This document shows, in pieces, positions 25,653 through 36,276 of a stretch of 64,000 nucleotides of DNA. The position numbers and the translations under genes were made by a program. Where the stretch lies: NCBI GenBank assembly GCA_963797175.1, contig CAWCOL010000005.1, forward strand, positions 62,001 to 126,000, written 5' to 3'. The notes under the pieces were generated by a model, which was not told the origin of the DNA, did not search any database, and was given only the letters and a program-made list of their open reading frames with translations. Within the stretch, counting starts at the first letter, position 1. Each line of letters opens with the position of its first letter. The DNA comes from DATLLN01 sp963797175. GTDB lineage: Bacteria > Actinomycetota > Thermoleophilia > Gaiellales > JAICJC01.

Positions 25653-27669
25653 CCTGCTGGTCGAGATCGGCTGCGAGGAGCTTCCTGCCGCAGCCTGCCG
25701 CGAGGCGGAGGCGCAGCTGCCCGGCCTGGCCGAGCGCGCCCTCGCCGGCGCCGGGATACCCGCCGCCGAGGTGCACGTGCACGTGGCGCCGCGGCGGCTG
25801 GTGCTCCGGGCGCTGGATCTGCCGGCCGAGCGGCCGGCGGAGCGCCGCGAGCAGCGCGGCCCGCAGGCCGGCGCGCCCGAGCAGGCGCGCGCCGGGTTCG
25901 CCCGCAAGCACGGCCTCGCGCCGGAGCAGCTGGAGGAGCGGGACGGGGCGCTGTGGGCGATCGTCGAGGGGGCGGCGACGGCCGCCGTCGAGCTGGTGCC
26001 GGGCGTCGTGGCGGCGGTCGCGGGCGGCCTCCAGTTCGGCAAGACGATGCGCTGGGACGGCGGCCGGTTCTCCCGCCCCGTGCGCTGGCTGGTCGTCCTG
26101 CTCGACGCCGAGCCGGTACCGGTCGAGCTGTTCGGCGTGACGTCCGGGCGCGAGTCGCGCGGCCATCGTTTCCTGGGTGGCGAGGTGCGGGTCGGGTCCG
26201 CCTCCTCGTACCTGGAGGACGTTCGCGGCGTGCGGGTGGTGGCCGACGCCGCCGAGCGGCGCGAGCTGATCCGCGAGGGATTGGACGCCGGCGGCAGCTG
26301 GATCGATCCGATGGGCAAGCTGGACGAGGTCGCGTACCTGGTGGAGTGGCCGGAGGTGCTGGAGGGCCGGTTCGACGAGCGCTACCTGCTGCTGCCGTCG
26401 CTGGTACCGGTGACCGCCATGCAGTCGCATCAGCGGTACTTCCCGGTCAGCGCCGAGGGCGAGCTGGCGCCGCGGTTCCTGTTCGTCGCGAACGGCGCGG
26501 CGCGCCCCGACGTCGTTATCCAGGGCAACGAGGAGGTGCTGGTCGGCCGCCTCGAGGACGCGGCGTTCGCCTACGAGCGCGACCTCGACCGCGGCCTGGA
26601 GGCGATGCTGGAGGAGCTGCCGCGGGTCAGCTTCCTGGAGGGCGCCGGGTCGCTCGCCGAGAAGAGCGCCCGCATCCGCGAGCTGGTCGAGGTGCTGGCC
26701 GACCGCAACGAGGCGGACGAGGACGTCAAGCTCGCCGCGGCCCGGGCCGCCGAGCTGAGCAAGTCCGACCTGGTGTCGCGGCTGGTCGCCGAGTTCTCCG
26801 ACCTGCAGGGCTACGCCGGATCGGTCTACGCGCGCCAGGCGGGTGAGCCCGACGCCGTCGCGGCCGCGATCGAGGAGCACCATCGGCCGGTGGAGGCCGG
26901 CGGCGTCCTGCCCGGCACGCCCGCGGCGGCGCTGCTGTCGGTCGCCGACAAGGTGGATACGGTCGCGGTCGCCTTCGCGCTCGGACACCAGCCGACCGGC
27001 AGCCGCGACCCGTACGGGCTGCGCCGGGCGGCGGCCGGGATCGTCGCGGTCACGCTCGACCGCGGGTTCGAGCTGGGGCTCGCAGATCTGCTGGGCATGT
27101 CGGTCGCGGCGCTGGTCCGCGACGGCCACGAGCTGAAGCGGCGGCCGCTGGAGGCGGTGCCGGAGGCCGTCGAGTTCGTGCTCGACCGGGTCGAGCCGGT
27201 GCTGCTGGAGGAGGGCGTCTCGGTGGAGGAGATCCGGGCGGCCCGCGGTGCCCGCCACGGCGCGCCGGTGCCGCTCGTCGCCCTGTCGAGGGCGCTGCGC
27301 GACGCGCGCGGGACGGAGCGGCTGGTCGCGCTCCGTGACGCCTACGGCCGCTGCTCGCGGATCGCCACCAAGAGTGCCGACGAGATGGCCGCCGTATTCG
27401 ACCCCGCGTTGCTGCGCGAGCCGGCCGAGATGGAGCTGCTGGCATCGCTGCGCGAGACCGACGAGGCGCTGGCCGACTGCGTCGCTCGCCGCGACTTCGT
27501 CTGTGCGCTGGCCTCCGCAGCCGAGCTGGTCGCGCCGATCGCCGCCTTCTTCGAGGCCGTGCACGTGATGGATCCCGACCTCGCCGTCCGCGGCAACCGT
27601 CTGAAGATGCTCTTCAACGTCGCCGCGGCGCTGCGCTCGGTCGGCGACCTCGAGCAGCTCCCCGGCTGA
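25645..27669 (+). CDS. glyS: Glycyl-tRNA synthetase beta subunit
   Basis: tRNA-binding subunit of 674 residues. Markers: LLVEIGCEELPAAACREAE, FGKTMRWDGGRFSRPVRWL, GHRFLGG, MQSHQRYFPV, FLFVANG, NEEVLVGRLEDAAFAYERDL, AGSLAEKSARI, KSDLVSRLVAEFSDLQGYAG, and the C-terminal anticodon-binding DALR-like domain (MDPDLAVRGNRLKML). GTG 25645 lies within the last codons of glyQ with GGAGGCGG upstream. It converges with glpK after 35 bp; no clear hairpin is seen there. Confidence 0.96.
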
Positions 27670-27704
27670 CGCCAACAGGGGACGGCTCGCGTGACGAGGT
27701 TGGC

Positions 27705-29151
27705 TCAGAGTCGTGACGCGGCCTCGGCGAAGGCCCGCCAGCCGCGATAGTCGTCGTCCGCCGGTCCCGGTGCGACCGGCTCGACGCGCGTGCCGCCGCT
27801 GCCCAGGCCGACCAGATCGTCGCCCGAGAGCAGCCCGGCGCCGACACCGGCCATCGCGGCGGCGCCGAGCGCCGTCGCCTCGGCCACCGGGGCGACCTCG
27901 ACGGGCATGTCCAGCACGTCCGCCTGGCGCTGCACCAGGTAGCCGTTCGCGGTCAGGCCGCCGTCCACGCGCAGCGACTGCGGCCGTTCGGGCAGCGCGT
28001 CCACGATGTCGCGCACGCGGAAGCAGAGCGCGTCCAGCGCCGCCCGCACCAGGTGCGCGCGGCCGGTGCCCGCGGTGATGCCGGCGAACACGGCGCGCGC
28101 GTCGGAGCGCCACCAGGGCGCGCCCAGGCCCGCCAGCGCCGGCAGGAACCGCACGCCGCCGCTGTCGCTCACCGACCGGGCGAGCGCCTCGGACTCGCCG
28201 GGATCGGCGATCGCGCCCAGGCCGTCGCGCAGCCAGGCGACGACCGTGCCAGCCGAGAAGACGCCGCCGTCCAGGGCGTAGGTGGCGGCTCCGCCGAGCG
28301 ACCACGCGACGATCGGTAGCAGCCCGCCCGGATCGGCCGGCGGCTCGGCGCCGCTGTTCTGGAGCAGGAAGATCCCCGTCCCGTAGGTCGCCTTGGCCAT
28401 GCCCGGGCGCAGGCACCCATGGCCGGCGAGCGACGCCGTCTGATCGACCAGCAGCGCCCGCAGCGGACGTCCGTCCAGCTCACCCAGGTCGCCGGCCGAT
28501 GAGCCGACCGGTGGCAGCCACGCCGCGTCCACGCCGTGCAGCTCGAGCAGCCGCGCGTCCCAGCGCCCGGGGGCGCGGAGCGCCTGGAGCTGCGTTCGCC
28601 CGGCGGTCGAGGGCTCCGTGCGCGCGCCGGCGCCGAGCCGGGCGCACAGGAAGGCGTCCAGCGTGCCGGCCCGCAGCGTCCCATCCGCCGCCGCCCGCGC
28701 CACCTCGGGCACCTGCTCCACCAGCCAGCGGATCTTGGTCGCCGAGAAGTAGGGGTCGAGCGGCAGCCCGCTCAGCCGCTCGATCTCGGGCCCGTGGCCG
28801 GCGTCCGCCAGGCGCTCGACGATCCCCTGCGAGCGCCGGCACCCCCACACCACCGCCGGTGCGAGCGGTTCGCAGCGTCGCCGCGTCCCAGGCGACCACC
28901 GTCTCGCCCTCGTTGTCCAGACCGACCGCGGCGACGCGCTCCGGGCCGCCGACCGCCGCGACCACCTCGGCCAGCGACTCGGCGACCGTGCGGACGGTCT
29001 CGTCGGCGTCCTTCTCGATCCAGCCCGGCTGCGGGTGGCGCACCTCGGCCGGGCGATACGCGTCCGCGACCGGGCGCAGGTCCCGGTCGAACGCGACGGT
29101 GCGCGTGCCGCTCGTGCCCTGGTCGATCCCGATCAGGACGCCGTCGCTCAC
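27705..29151 (-). CDS. glpK: Glycerol kinase-like FGGY carbohydrate kinase (one frameshift)
   Basis: ATP-dependent phosphorylation of glycerol (or a related polyol). N-terminal (M)SDGVLIGIDQGTSGTRTVAF is the FGGY phosphate-binding region; the C-terminal frame has FSATKIRWLVEQVP, MAKATYGTGIFLLQNSG, and LRVDGGLTANGYLVQRQADV. The two halves are out of frame near 28870 and rejoin around WDAAT...PLAPAVVWGCRRSQG. Corrected length is about 480 residues, near the norm. GTG 29151 overlaps the stop of the small gene upstream (GTGA). Last gene of a minus-strand glycerol operon. Other FGGY substrates cannot be excluded. Confidence 0.82.
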
Positions 29152-29366
29152 CGCCGCCTCGACGCGAACACGGCCGCCGCGGCGAACAGTCCCGCGGCCA
29201 GCAGCGGGCCGCGCAGCGCCCGGGCCAGCATCGGCACGTCCGCGAGGCCCACCTCGACCTGCGACTCCCACGCCCCCAGCTCTCCCTCGACCACGATCCC
29301 GTCGCCGCCCCGGTGCACCCCGGTGACGGTGAAGGGCAGGTCGCCGATCGGCGATCGCACCCTCAT
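29148..29366 (-). CDS. 72-residue protein with C-terminal membrane helix, in glycerol operon
   Basis: Not recognised. The N-terminal ~45 residues look beta-rich (RVRSPIGDLPFTVTGVHRGG, GIVVEGELGAWESQVEV). The rest is a hydrophobic helix (PLLAAGLFAAAAVFA) with a basic end SRRR, so it is likely tail-anchored with most of the protein on one membrane face. Its place between the FAD protein and glpK is where Thermotoga and clostridial glycerol operons carry a DUF1667 gene, but no Cys-rich DUF1667 signature is present. It may tether the oxidation complex to the membrane (inference). Confidence 0.65.
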   Translation of the reverse strand: MRVRSPIGDLPFTVTGVHRGGDGIVVEGELGAWESQVEVGLADVPMLARALRGPLLAAGLFAAAAVFASRRR

Positions 29367-29367
29367 C

Positions 29368-30147
29368 TCACTCCTCCCATCCGGTCATCGTCCGCACCCG
29401 CTCGGCGCACGCACGTCCCGCCGCCTCGGCGCCCGCCACCGTGGCGGGATCCTCCAGCGGCTGGGCGAACACGACACGCTCGCCGTCCAGCACCGCGCCG
29501 TCCACGTTCCGCGCCGCCACCAGGCCGTGGGCGAGCACCAGCGCGTCGCAGTCGAGCTCGCCGCCGTCCGAGAGCTCGGCCCGCTCGACGCGCCGGCGAC
29601 CGCGCACGGCGGCGACCGTGGCGCCCTCGCTGACGGTGGTGCCGTGCGGCATCGCCCGCAGCAGACCGTCCGGTGCCAGCACCCGCACGTCGGTCGCGCC
29701 GGCCGCCAGCAGTTCGTGCGCCGCGCGCGCGGCCCAGTCGCCGCCGCCCAGGATCAGCGGCCGGCGGCCGACCGGCAGGCCGTTCTCGGCAAGGTGGCAG
29801 GCGACCGTCGCCGGGACGACCCCGGCGGGCCGCTCGCCGGCGATCCCCAGCTCCGCCCGGCCGCGCGGACGGGCGCCGCTCGCCACCACCAGGGCGGTCG
29901 CGCGCAGGCGCTCGACGCCGGCGGGCCCGACCACGAGCAGGTGCTCGCCGTCCCAGCGGACCGCGGTCGCGCCCAGCAGCAGGCGGGCGGTGCAGCGCCC
30001 GACCAGCGCCGCCGTCTCCGGCCGGTCCCATCCGTGTACCCCGCCCGGCACCGGGATCCGATCGACGACGGTCGCCCGCTCGCCGAGGGCCGCCGCGCAG
30101 GCGAGGCCGGTGATGCCGGCGCCGACGATGACGATCTGGTCAGACAC
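29368..30147 (-). CDS. Compact FAD/NAD(P)-binding oxidoreductase of the glycerol operon
   Basis: 259 residues, shorter than the ~400 usual for its relatives. N-terminal FAD motif IVIVGAGITGLACAAALG; second nucleotide-binding motif RPLILGGGDWAARAAHELL; FAD-contact region ALVLAHGLVAARNVDG. The pairing with a GlpA-like protein resembles the TM1432/TM1433 pair of Thermotoga, where the second flavoprotein passes electrons onward. The region between the nucleotide domains and the C-terminal domain is reduced. It overlaps the upstream gene by 8 nt. Confidence 0.75.
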   Translation of the reverse strand: MSDQIVIVGAGITGLACAAALGERATVVDRIPVPGGVHGWDRPETAALVGRCTARLLLGATAVRWDGEHLLVVGPAGVERLRATALVVASGARPRGRAELGIAGERPAGVVPATVACHLAENGLPVGRRPLILGGGDWAARAAHELLAAGATDVRVLAPDGLLRAMPHGTTVSEGATVAAVRGRRRVERAELSDGGELDCDALVLAHGLVAARNVDGAVLDGERVVFAQPLEDPATVAGAEAAGRACAERVRTMTGWEE

Positions 30148-31558
30148 CGAGCGTCGCCTCCGGCTCGGACACCGCGATCTCGGCCGGCCGGGCGCCGGTA
30201 TGCAGGGAGTGCATGAACGAGCAGCCCGCCATGCACAGCGCGCCCTGGCAGCGGCCGCCCATCGCCCGCGTCCGTTTGCGCAGGCCCTCCAGCGAGCTCG
30301 GCGGGACGGCGGTGGCGTACGCGCCGGCGATCTCGGCCGCGGTCACCTGCTCGCAGGCGCAGACGACCTGGCCGTAGCGGGGGTCGATGGCCGGCAGCCG
30401 CTCGGGCGAGGGCTCGTCCAGCAGCCGCGGCACCGGCTCCAACGCCCGCAGCGCGTCCTCCCGCTCCTCTGCCGCGGCCGGCACGATCTCGGCAACCAGG
30501 CCGCGCACCAGCTCGGCGACGGCCGGGGAGGAGGAGACGCCCGTCGAGCGGATCCCGGCCGCGTGGACGAGGTTCACGACCGATGCGTCGCGGCCGACAT
30601 GGTAGACGCGGTCGGCCGCCGGCCGGTTGGCGGCGAAGGTCTTGATCGCGTGCTCGCGGCGCAGCGACGGCACCAGGGCACTGGCGGCGGCGAAGACGTG
30701 GTCGAGCGTGGCCGCGTCGACGGCGCGGTCGGCCCGGTCCTCGCGGTCGTCGGCGGTCGGGCCCAGCAACAGCGAGCGGTTGGTGGTGGGCACGGCGTAG
30801 ATGCCGCGCGTGTGCGGTGTCGGCACGCCGCCCACGACGGCGCGGAAGCGGCCGCCGATCTCGCGGTCCAGCAGCCAGTACTGCCCCTGCCGCGGCCACG
30901 TCCGCAGCTCGTCGCCGCCCGCCATCCGGGCGATCTCGTCGGCCATCACCCCGGCGGCGTTGACGATGCACGAGGCCTCGATCCGGCCGCCGGGCGTCCG
31001 CAGGGCGACCGCCTGGCCGCCGTCCAGCTCGACGCCCGTCACCGGGGAGGAGCGGCGCACCTCCACGCCGTTTCGCGCCGCCAGCTCGGCGTAGCCGATG
31101 GTCAGCCGGATCGAGTCCACGATTCCGTCGTCGGGGAAGTGCAGCGCGCCCAGCGCCTGCGGGGTGATCAGCGGTTCGAGCTCCCGCGCGCGGTCGGCGC
31201 TCACGATCTCGGCCCGGGCGCCGGCCGCGTGGGCCTCGGCCAGGAGCTCGGGCAGGCGGGCCAGCTGGTCCTCGGCCAGGGCGACCGCCAGCGTCCCGAT
31301 CCGCCGGAACGGCGTGTCCAGCGTCGCGCACAGCGCCTCCCAGCGCGGGCTCGACCGCGTCACCAGGTCGCACTCGAGCGTGCCGGCCGTGCAGTCGGCG
31401 CCGCTGGTCGCGATCCCGGTGTTGCCCTTGGAGGCACCTTCGCAGAGGTCGTGCGCCGCCTCCAGCAGGACGACCCGCGCTCGGGTGAACGAGAGCTCCC
31501 GCGCGATCGCGCAGCCGACCACGCCGCCGCCGATCACCGCCACGTCGAACCGCATCAC
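30140..31558 (-). CDS. GlpA-like FAD-dependent glycerol-3-phosphate dehydrogenase with BFD [2Fe-2S] domain
   Basis: 472 residues. DAO-type flavoprotein: FDVAVIGGGVVGCAIARELS (FAD), EGASKGNTGIATSG, AGIRSTGVSSSPAV (C-terminal FAD contact). The last ~80 residues are a BFD-like domain with Cys at VVCACEQVTAAEI and RCQGALCMAGC, expected to bind a [2Fe-2S] cluster. It oxidises glycerol 3-phosphate or a similar 2-hydroxyacid and hands electrons to the partner flavoprotein. GTG 31558 lies 6 nt after a -10 hexamer, ATG 31555 is 3 nt further in; either fits a leaderless start. First gene of the operon. Confidence 0.82.
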   Translation of the reverse strand: MMRFDVAVIGGGVVGCAIARELSFTRARVVLLEAAHDLCEGASKGNTGIATSGADCTAGTLECDLVTRSSPRWEALCATLDTPFRRIGTLAVALAEDQLARLPELLAEAHAAGARAEIVSADRARELEPLITPQALGALHFPDDGIVDSIRLTIGYAELAARNGVEVRRSSPVTGVELDGGQAVALRTPGGRIEASCIVNAAGVMADEIARMAGGDELRTWPRQGQYWLLDREIGGRFRAVVGGVPTPHTRGIYAVPTTNRSLLLGPTADDREDRADRAVDAATLDHVFAAASALVPSLRREHAIKTFAANRPAADRVYHVGRDASVVNLVHAAGIRSTGVSSSPAVAELVRGLVAEIVPAAAEEREDALRALEPVPRLLDEPSPERLPAIDPRYGQVVCACEQVTAAEIAGAYATAVPPSSLEGLRKRTRAMGGRCQGALCMAGCSFMHSLHTGARPAEIAVSEPEATLGV

Positions 31559-31564
31559 CCGGCA

Positions 31565-31588
31565 AGCCTACCGGCGCTGGTTTACCAT
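31565..31588. promoter_or_regulatory. Compact divergent promoter, glycerol operon / ppsR
   Basis: Minus strand: TAGGCT (31570 to 31565) ends 6 nt before GTG 31558. Plus strand: TACCAT (31583-31588) ends 7 nt before GTG 31596. Both genes are predicted to be leaderless; the start codons are only 37 bp apart. Confidence 0.55.
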
Positions 31589-31595
31589 CCGCCGA

Positions 31596-32428
31596 GTGTC
31601 CGACGTCCTCGAGATCCACATCGTCTCCGACTCGACGGGCGACACCGCGGCGCGCGTCGCCCGCGCGGCCCAGAGTCAGTTCGCGGATTTCGAGACGGCG
31701 CTCTTCCGCCACGCCCGCGTCAAGTCCCGCGAGGCGCTGGCCAAGGCGCTCGAGGCGGCGGTCGGGAGGCGGGCGACGGTCTTCTACACGCTGGTCGACC
31801 CGGCGCTGCGCGAGGGCATGATCGAGCTGGCCCGCGAGCACCGCCTGGTCGTGCTGGACGTGCTCGGCCCGGCCCTGAACGCGATCAGCACGGCGTCCGG
31901 ACTGCACCCGATCCAGGAGCCGGGCCGGCAGGCGCCGCTCGACGCCCAGTACTTCCGCCGCATCGCCGCCATCGAGTTCGCCGTCAAGCACGACGACGGC
32001 CGCGGTGCCGACGACCTGCACAACGCCGACGTGATTCTGGTCGGCGTCTCGCGCACGTCCAAGACGCCGACGTCGATGCACCTCGGCTACATGGGCTACA
32101 TGGCGGCGAACATCCCCATCGTCAAGGGCGTCGACCCGCCGGCGACGCTGTTCGGGGTGGAGCCGTGGAAGATCGTCGGCCTCACCATCGAGCCCGAGCG
32201 GCTGGCGGAGATCCGCCGCCGCCGCGTCCGCGCGATCGCGGCCGGGTCGGGGGCGCGCTACGCCGACCTGACCGAGATCTACGAGGAGCTGGAGGCGACC
32301 GAGAAGCTGCACCGGCGGCTGGGCTGCCCGGTGATCGACGTCTCCCGGCTCGCCATCGAGGAGTGCGCCGCGCGGTGCGCCGAGCTTGTCGAGGAGCGCC
32401 GCCGATCGGCGCGAGAGGGCGGCGCGAC

Positions 32429-32432
<4 letters not shown>
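31596..32432 (+). CDS. ppsR: Pyruvate, phosphate dikinase regulatory protein (bifunctional kinase/phosphorylase)
   Basis: 278 residues of the DUF299/PSRP family. It switches PPDK off by ADP-dependent phosphorylation of a Thr near the catalytic His and on by phosphorolysis. Visible: HIVSDSTGDTAARVARAA at the N-terminus, EFAVKHDDGRG, and the P-loop-like ILVGVSRTSKTPTSMHLGYMG in the C-terminal half (within the usual spacing). GTG 31596 gives the canonical start (M)SDVLEIHIVSDSTG. The target gene ppdK follows immediately, translation-coupled by a CTGA overlap. Confidence 0.93.
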
Positions 32433-35046
<2,614 letters not shown>

Positions 35047-35050
<4 letters not shown>

Positions 35051-35778
35051 GCGCCGTCGACGTCGCCTTCACCCCCGGCGAGGCGCCGGACTGCGCGGTC
35101 GCGATCGTGATCGACGTGCTCCGCGCCACCACCACCATCACCCGCGCCCTGGCCAGCGGGTACCGCCAGGTGCTGGCCTGCGGCGAGCTCGAGCGTGCGC
35201 GCGAGCTGGCCGAGCGCGTCAACGGCAGCGCGGTGCTGGCCGGCGAGCGGCAGTGCGTGCGGCCGGAGGGGTTCGACCTGGGGAACTCGCCTCGCGAGTT
35301 CGAGGGCGACCCGCTGGCCGAGACCGTGATCCTCAGCACCACCAACGGCACGCGGGCGATCGTCGCCGCCGCCGGCCATGCCGAGACGGTCGTGATCGGC
35401 AGCCTGATCAACCTGCTGGCGTGCGCCTCGCACGTCGCCCGGCTGGCCCGCAAGGGCGGGGGCGGCGATGTGCTCGTGCAGTGCGCCGGCGTGCGCGGCG
35501 CGTTCACCATGGACGACGCCTACACCGCGGGCCGCTACGTGCAGGAGCTGGCGGTGTGGCTCCCCGAGTACGAGCTGACCGACGCCGCCCGTGCCGCCGA
35601 GGCGCTGGCCGCGTCGTTCGAGACAGCCGGTGACGGCCTCGGCGCGTCGCGGAGCGCGCGCAACCTGCGGGCGGCCAACCTGCTCGACGACGTCCGCTAC
35701 TGCGCCCGCGAGGGCCTGGTGGACGTCGTGCCCACCGTCGTGGACGTCCACGACGGCGTCGCCATGATCACGGCGTAG
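35047..35778 (+). CDS. comB: 2-phosphosulfolactate phosphatase family protein (ComB)
   Basis: 243 residues with family motifs VIDVLRATTTITRAL, LAGERQCVRPEGFDLGNSP, ILSTTNGTRAI, IGSLINLLAC and CAGVRGAFTMDDAYTAG. ComB removes phosphate from 2-phosphosulfolactate in coenzyme M synthesis; many bacteria without that pathway keep homologues of unknown substrate, which is the likely case here. ATG 35047 overlaps the ppdK stop (ATGA), so it is the last gene of ppsR-ppdK-comB. A PEP-derived substrate would fit its place next to ppdK (inference). Confidence 0.85.
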
Positions 35779-35831
35779 GAATCACCGTCGAGATCACGCG
35801 GAAGGGTGTGGCCCGGGGGCGTCCGCCATCG

Positions 35832-35837
35832 TACGCT
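35832..35837 (+). promoter_or_regulatory. -10 element of small membrane protein gene 1
   Basis: TACGCT, 30 nt before ATG 35868. A ribosome-binding site GAAAGGGG lies about 8 nt before the start, so this mRNA has a leader of roughly 24 nt. Confidence 0.45.
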
Positions 35838-35867
35838 TGAGTCCGGTCATCGAGAAAGGGGTCGTCG

Positions 35868-36032
35868 ATGAGGTGGGCTTCCGGGGGAGAGCGGAGCGAA
35901 GCGGACGAGTACGGCGAGCAGGACGTGCTGTCCTGGGCCGAGGACCGGCCGGTGCTGGCCGTCTGCCTGGTGCTGATCGCGTGGGTGGTCGTGGTGTTCG
36001 CGATCGCCAGCGTCTACGGCACCCTGGTGTAG
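35868..36032 (+). CDS. 54-residue single-pass membrane protein, tandem copy 1
   Basis: Unrecognised. A polar, acidic N-terminus (RWASGGERSEADEYGEQ, DVLSWAEDR) is followed by one strongly hydrophobic helix (VLAVCLVLIAWVVVVFAI) and a short end ASVYGTLV. ATG 35868 has GAAAGGGG upstream. It aligns with the next gene through EYG, W, D, LA, W-V-V, AI and aromatic-G-x-L, so the two are paralogues. No adjacent gene of known function explains it. Confidence 0.65.
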   Translation: MRWASGGERSEADEYGEQDVLSWAEDRPVLAVCLVLIAWVVVVFAIASVYGTLV

Positions 36033-36035
36033 CGA

Positions 36036-36052
36036 CTCCCCAACTGGGGGAG
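36036..36052 (+). terminator. Hairpin between the two small membrane protein genes
   Basis: CTCCCC and GGGGAG arms with an AACTG loop, starting 3 bp after the first stop codon. It could end or attenuate transcription of copy 1; copy 2 has its own -10. Confidence 0.45.
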
Positions 36053-36091
36053 CGGGGTGCGCGGGTGGCCGGTCGATCTCAGGCCGGTTCG

Positions 36092-36097
36092 TAATGT
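36092..36097 (+). promoter_or_regulatory. -10 element of small membrane protein gene 2
   Basis: TAATGT, 22 nt before ATG 36120, with GAGGGGG as the ribosome-binding site. The leader layout (G-rich site, GTCG, then ATG) repeats that of copy 1. Confidence 0.4.
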
Positions 36098-36119
36098 CGG
36101 ATTCGAGGGGGTCGAATCG

Positions 36120-36275
36120 ATGCGAGGACAGTCACGCGCAGCCGCGTCCGAGTACGGGCGCAGGGGTGTGGCCGGATGGATGCACGACCACGCGCTGGCC
36201 ACGGTGATGGCCGTCGTGCTGACGTGGATCGTGGCGGTGTGCGCCATCGTGGCGTCGTTCGGCGCGCTGAGCTGA
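36120..36275 (+). CDS. 51-residue single-pass membrane protein, tandem copy 2
   Basis: Unrecognised. Polar N-terminus (RGQSRAAASEYGRRGVAG) with WMHDHALATV leading into a hydrophobic helix (MAVVLTWIVAVCAIVASF) and the end GALS. It is a paralogue of the 54-residue protein just upstream. ATG 36120 is preferred over GTG 36057 because of the GAGGGGG site and because it gives the same N-terminal length as copy 1. The stop is one base from the end of the convergent Gly-rich protein gene. Confidence 0.6.
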   Translation: MRGQSRAAASEYGRRGVAGWMHDHALATVMAVVLTWIVAVCAIVASFGALS

Positions 36276-36276
36276 T

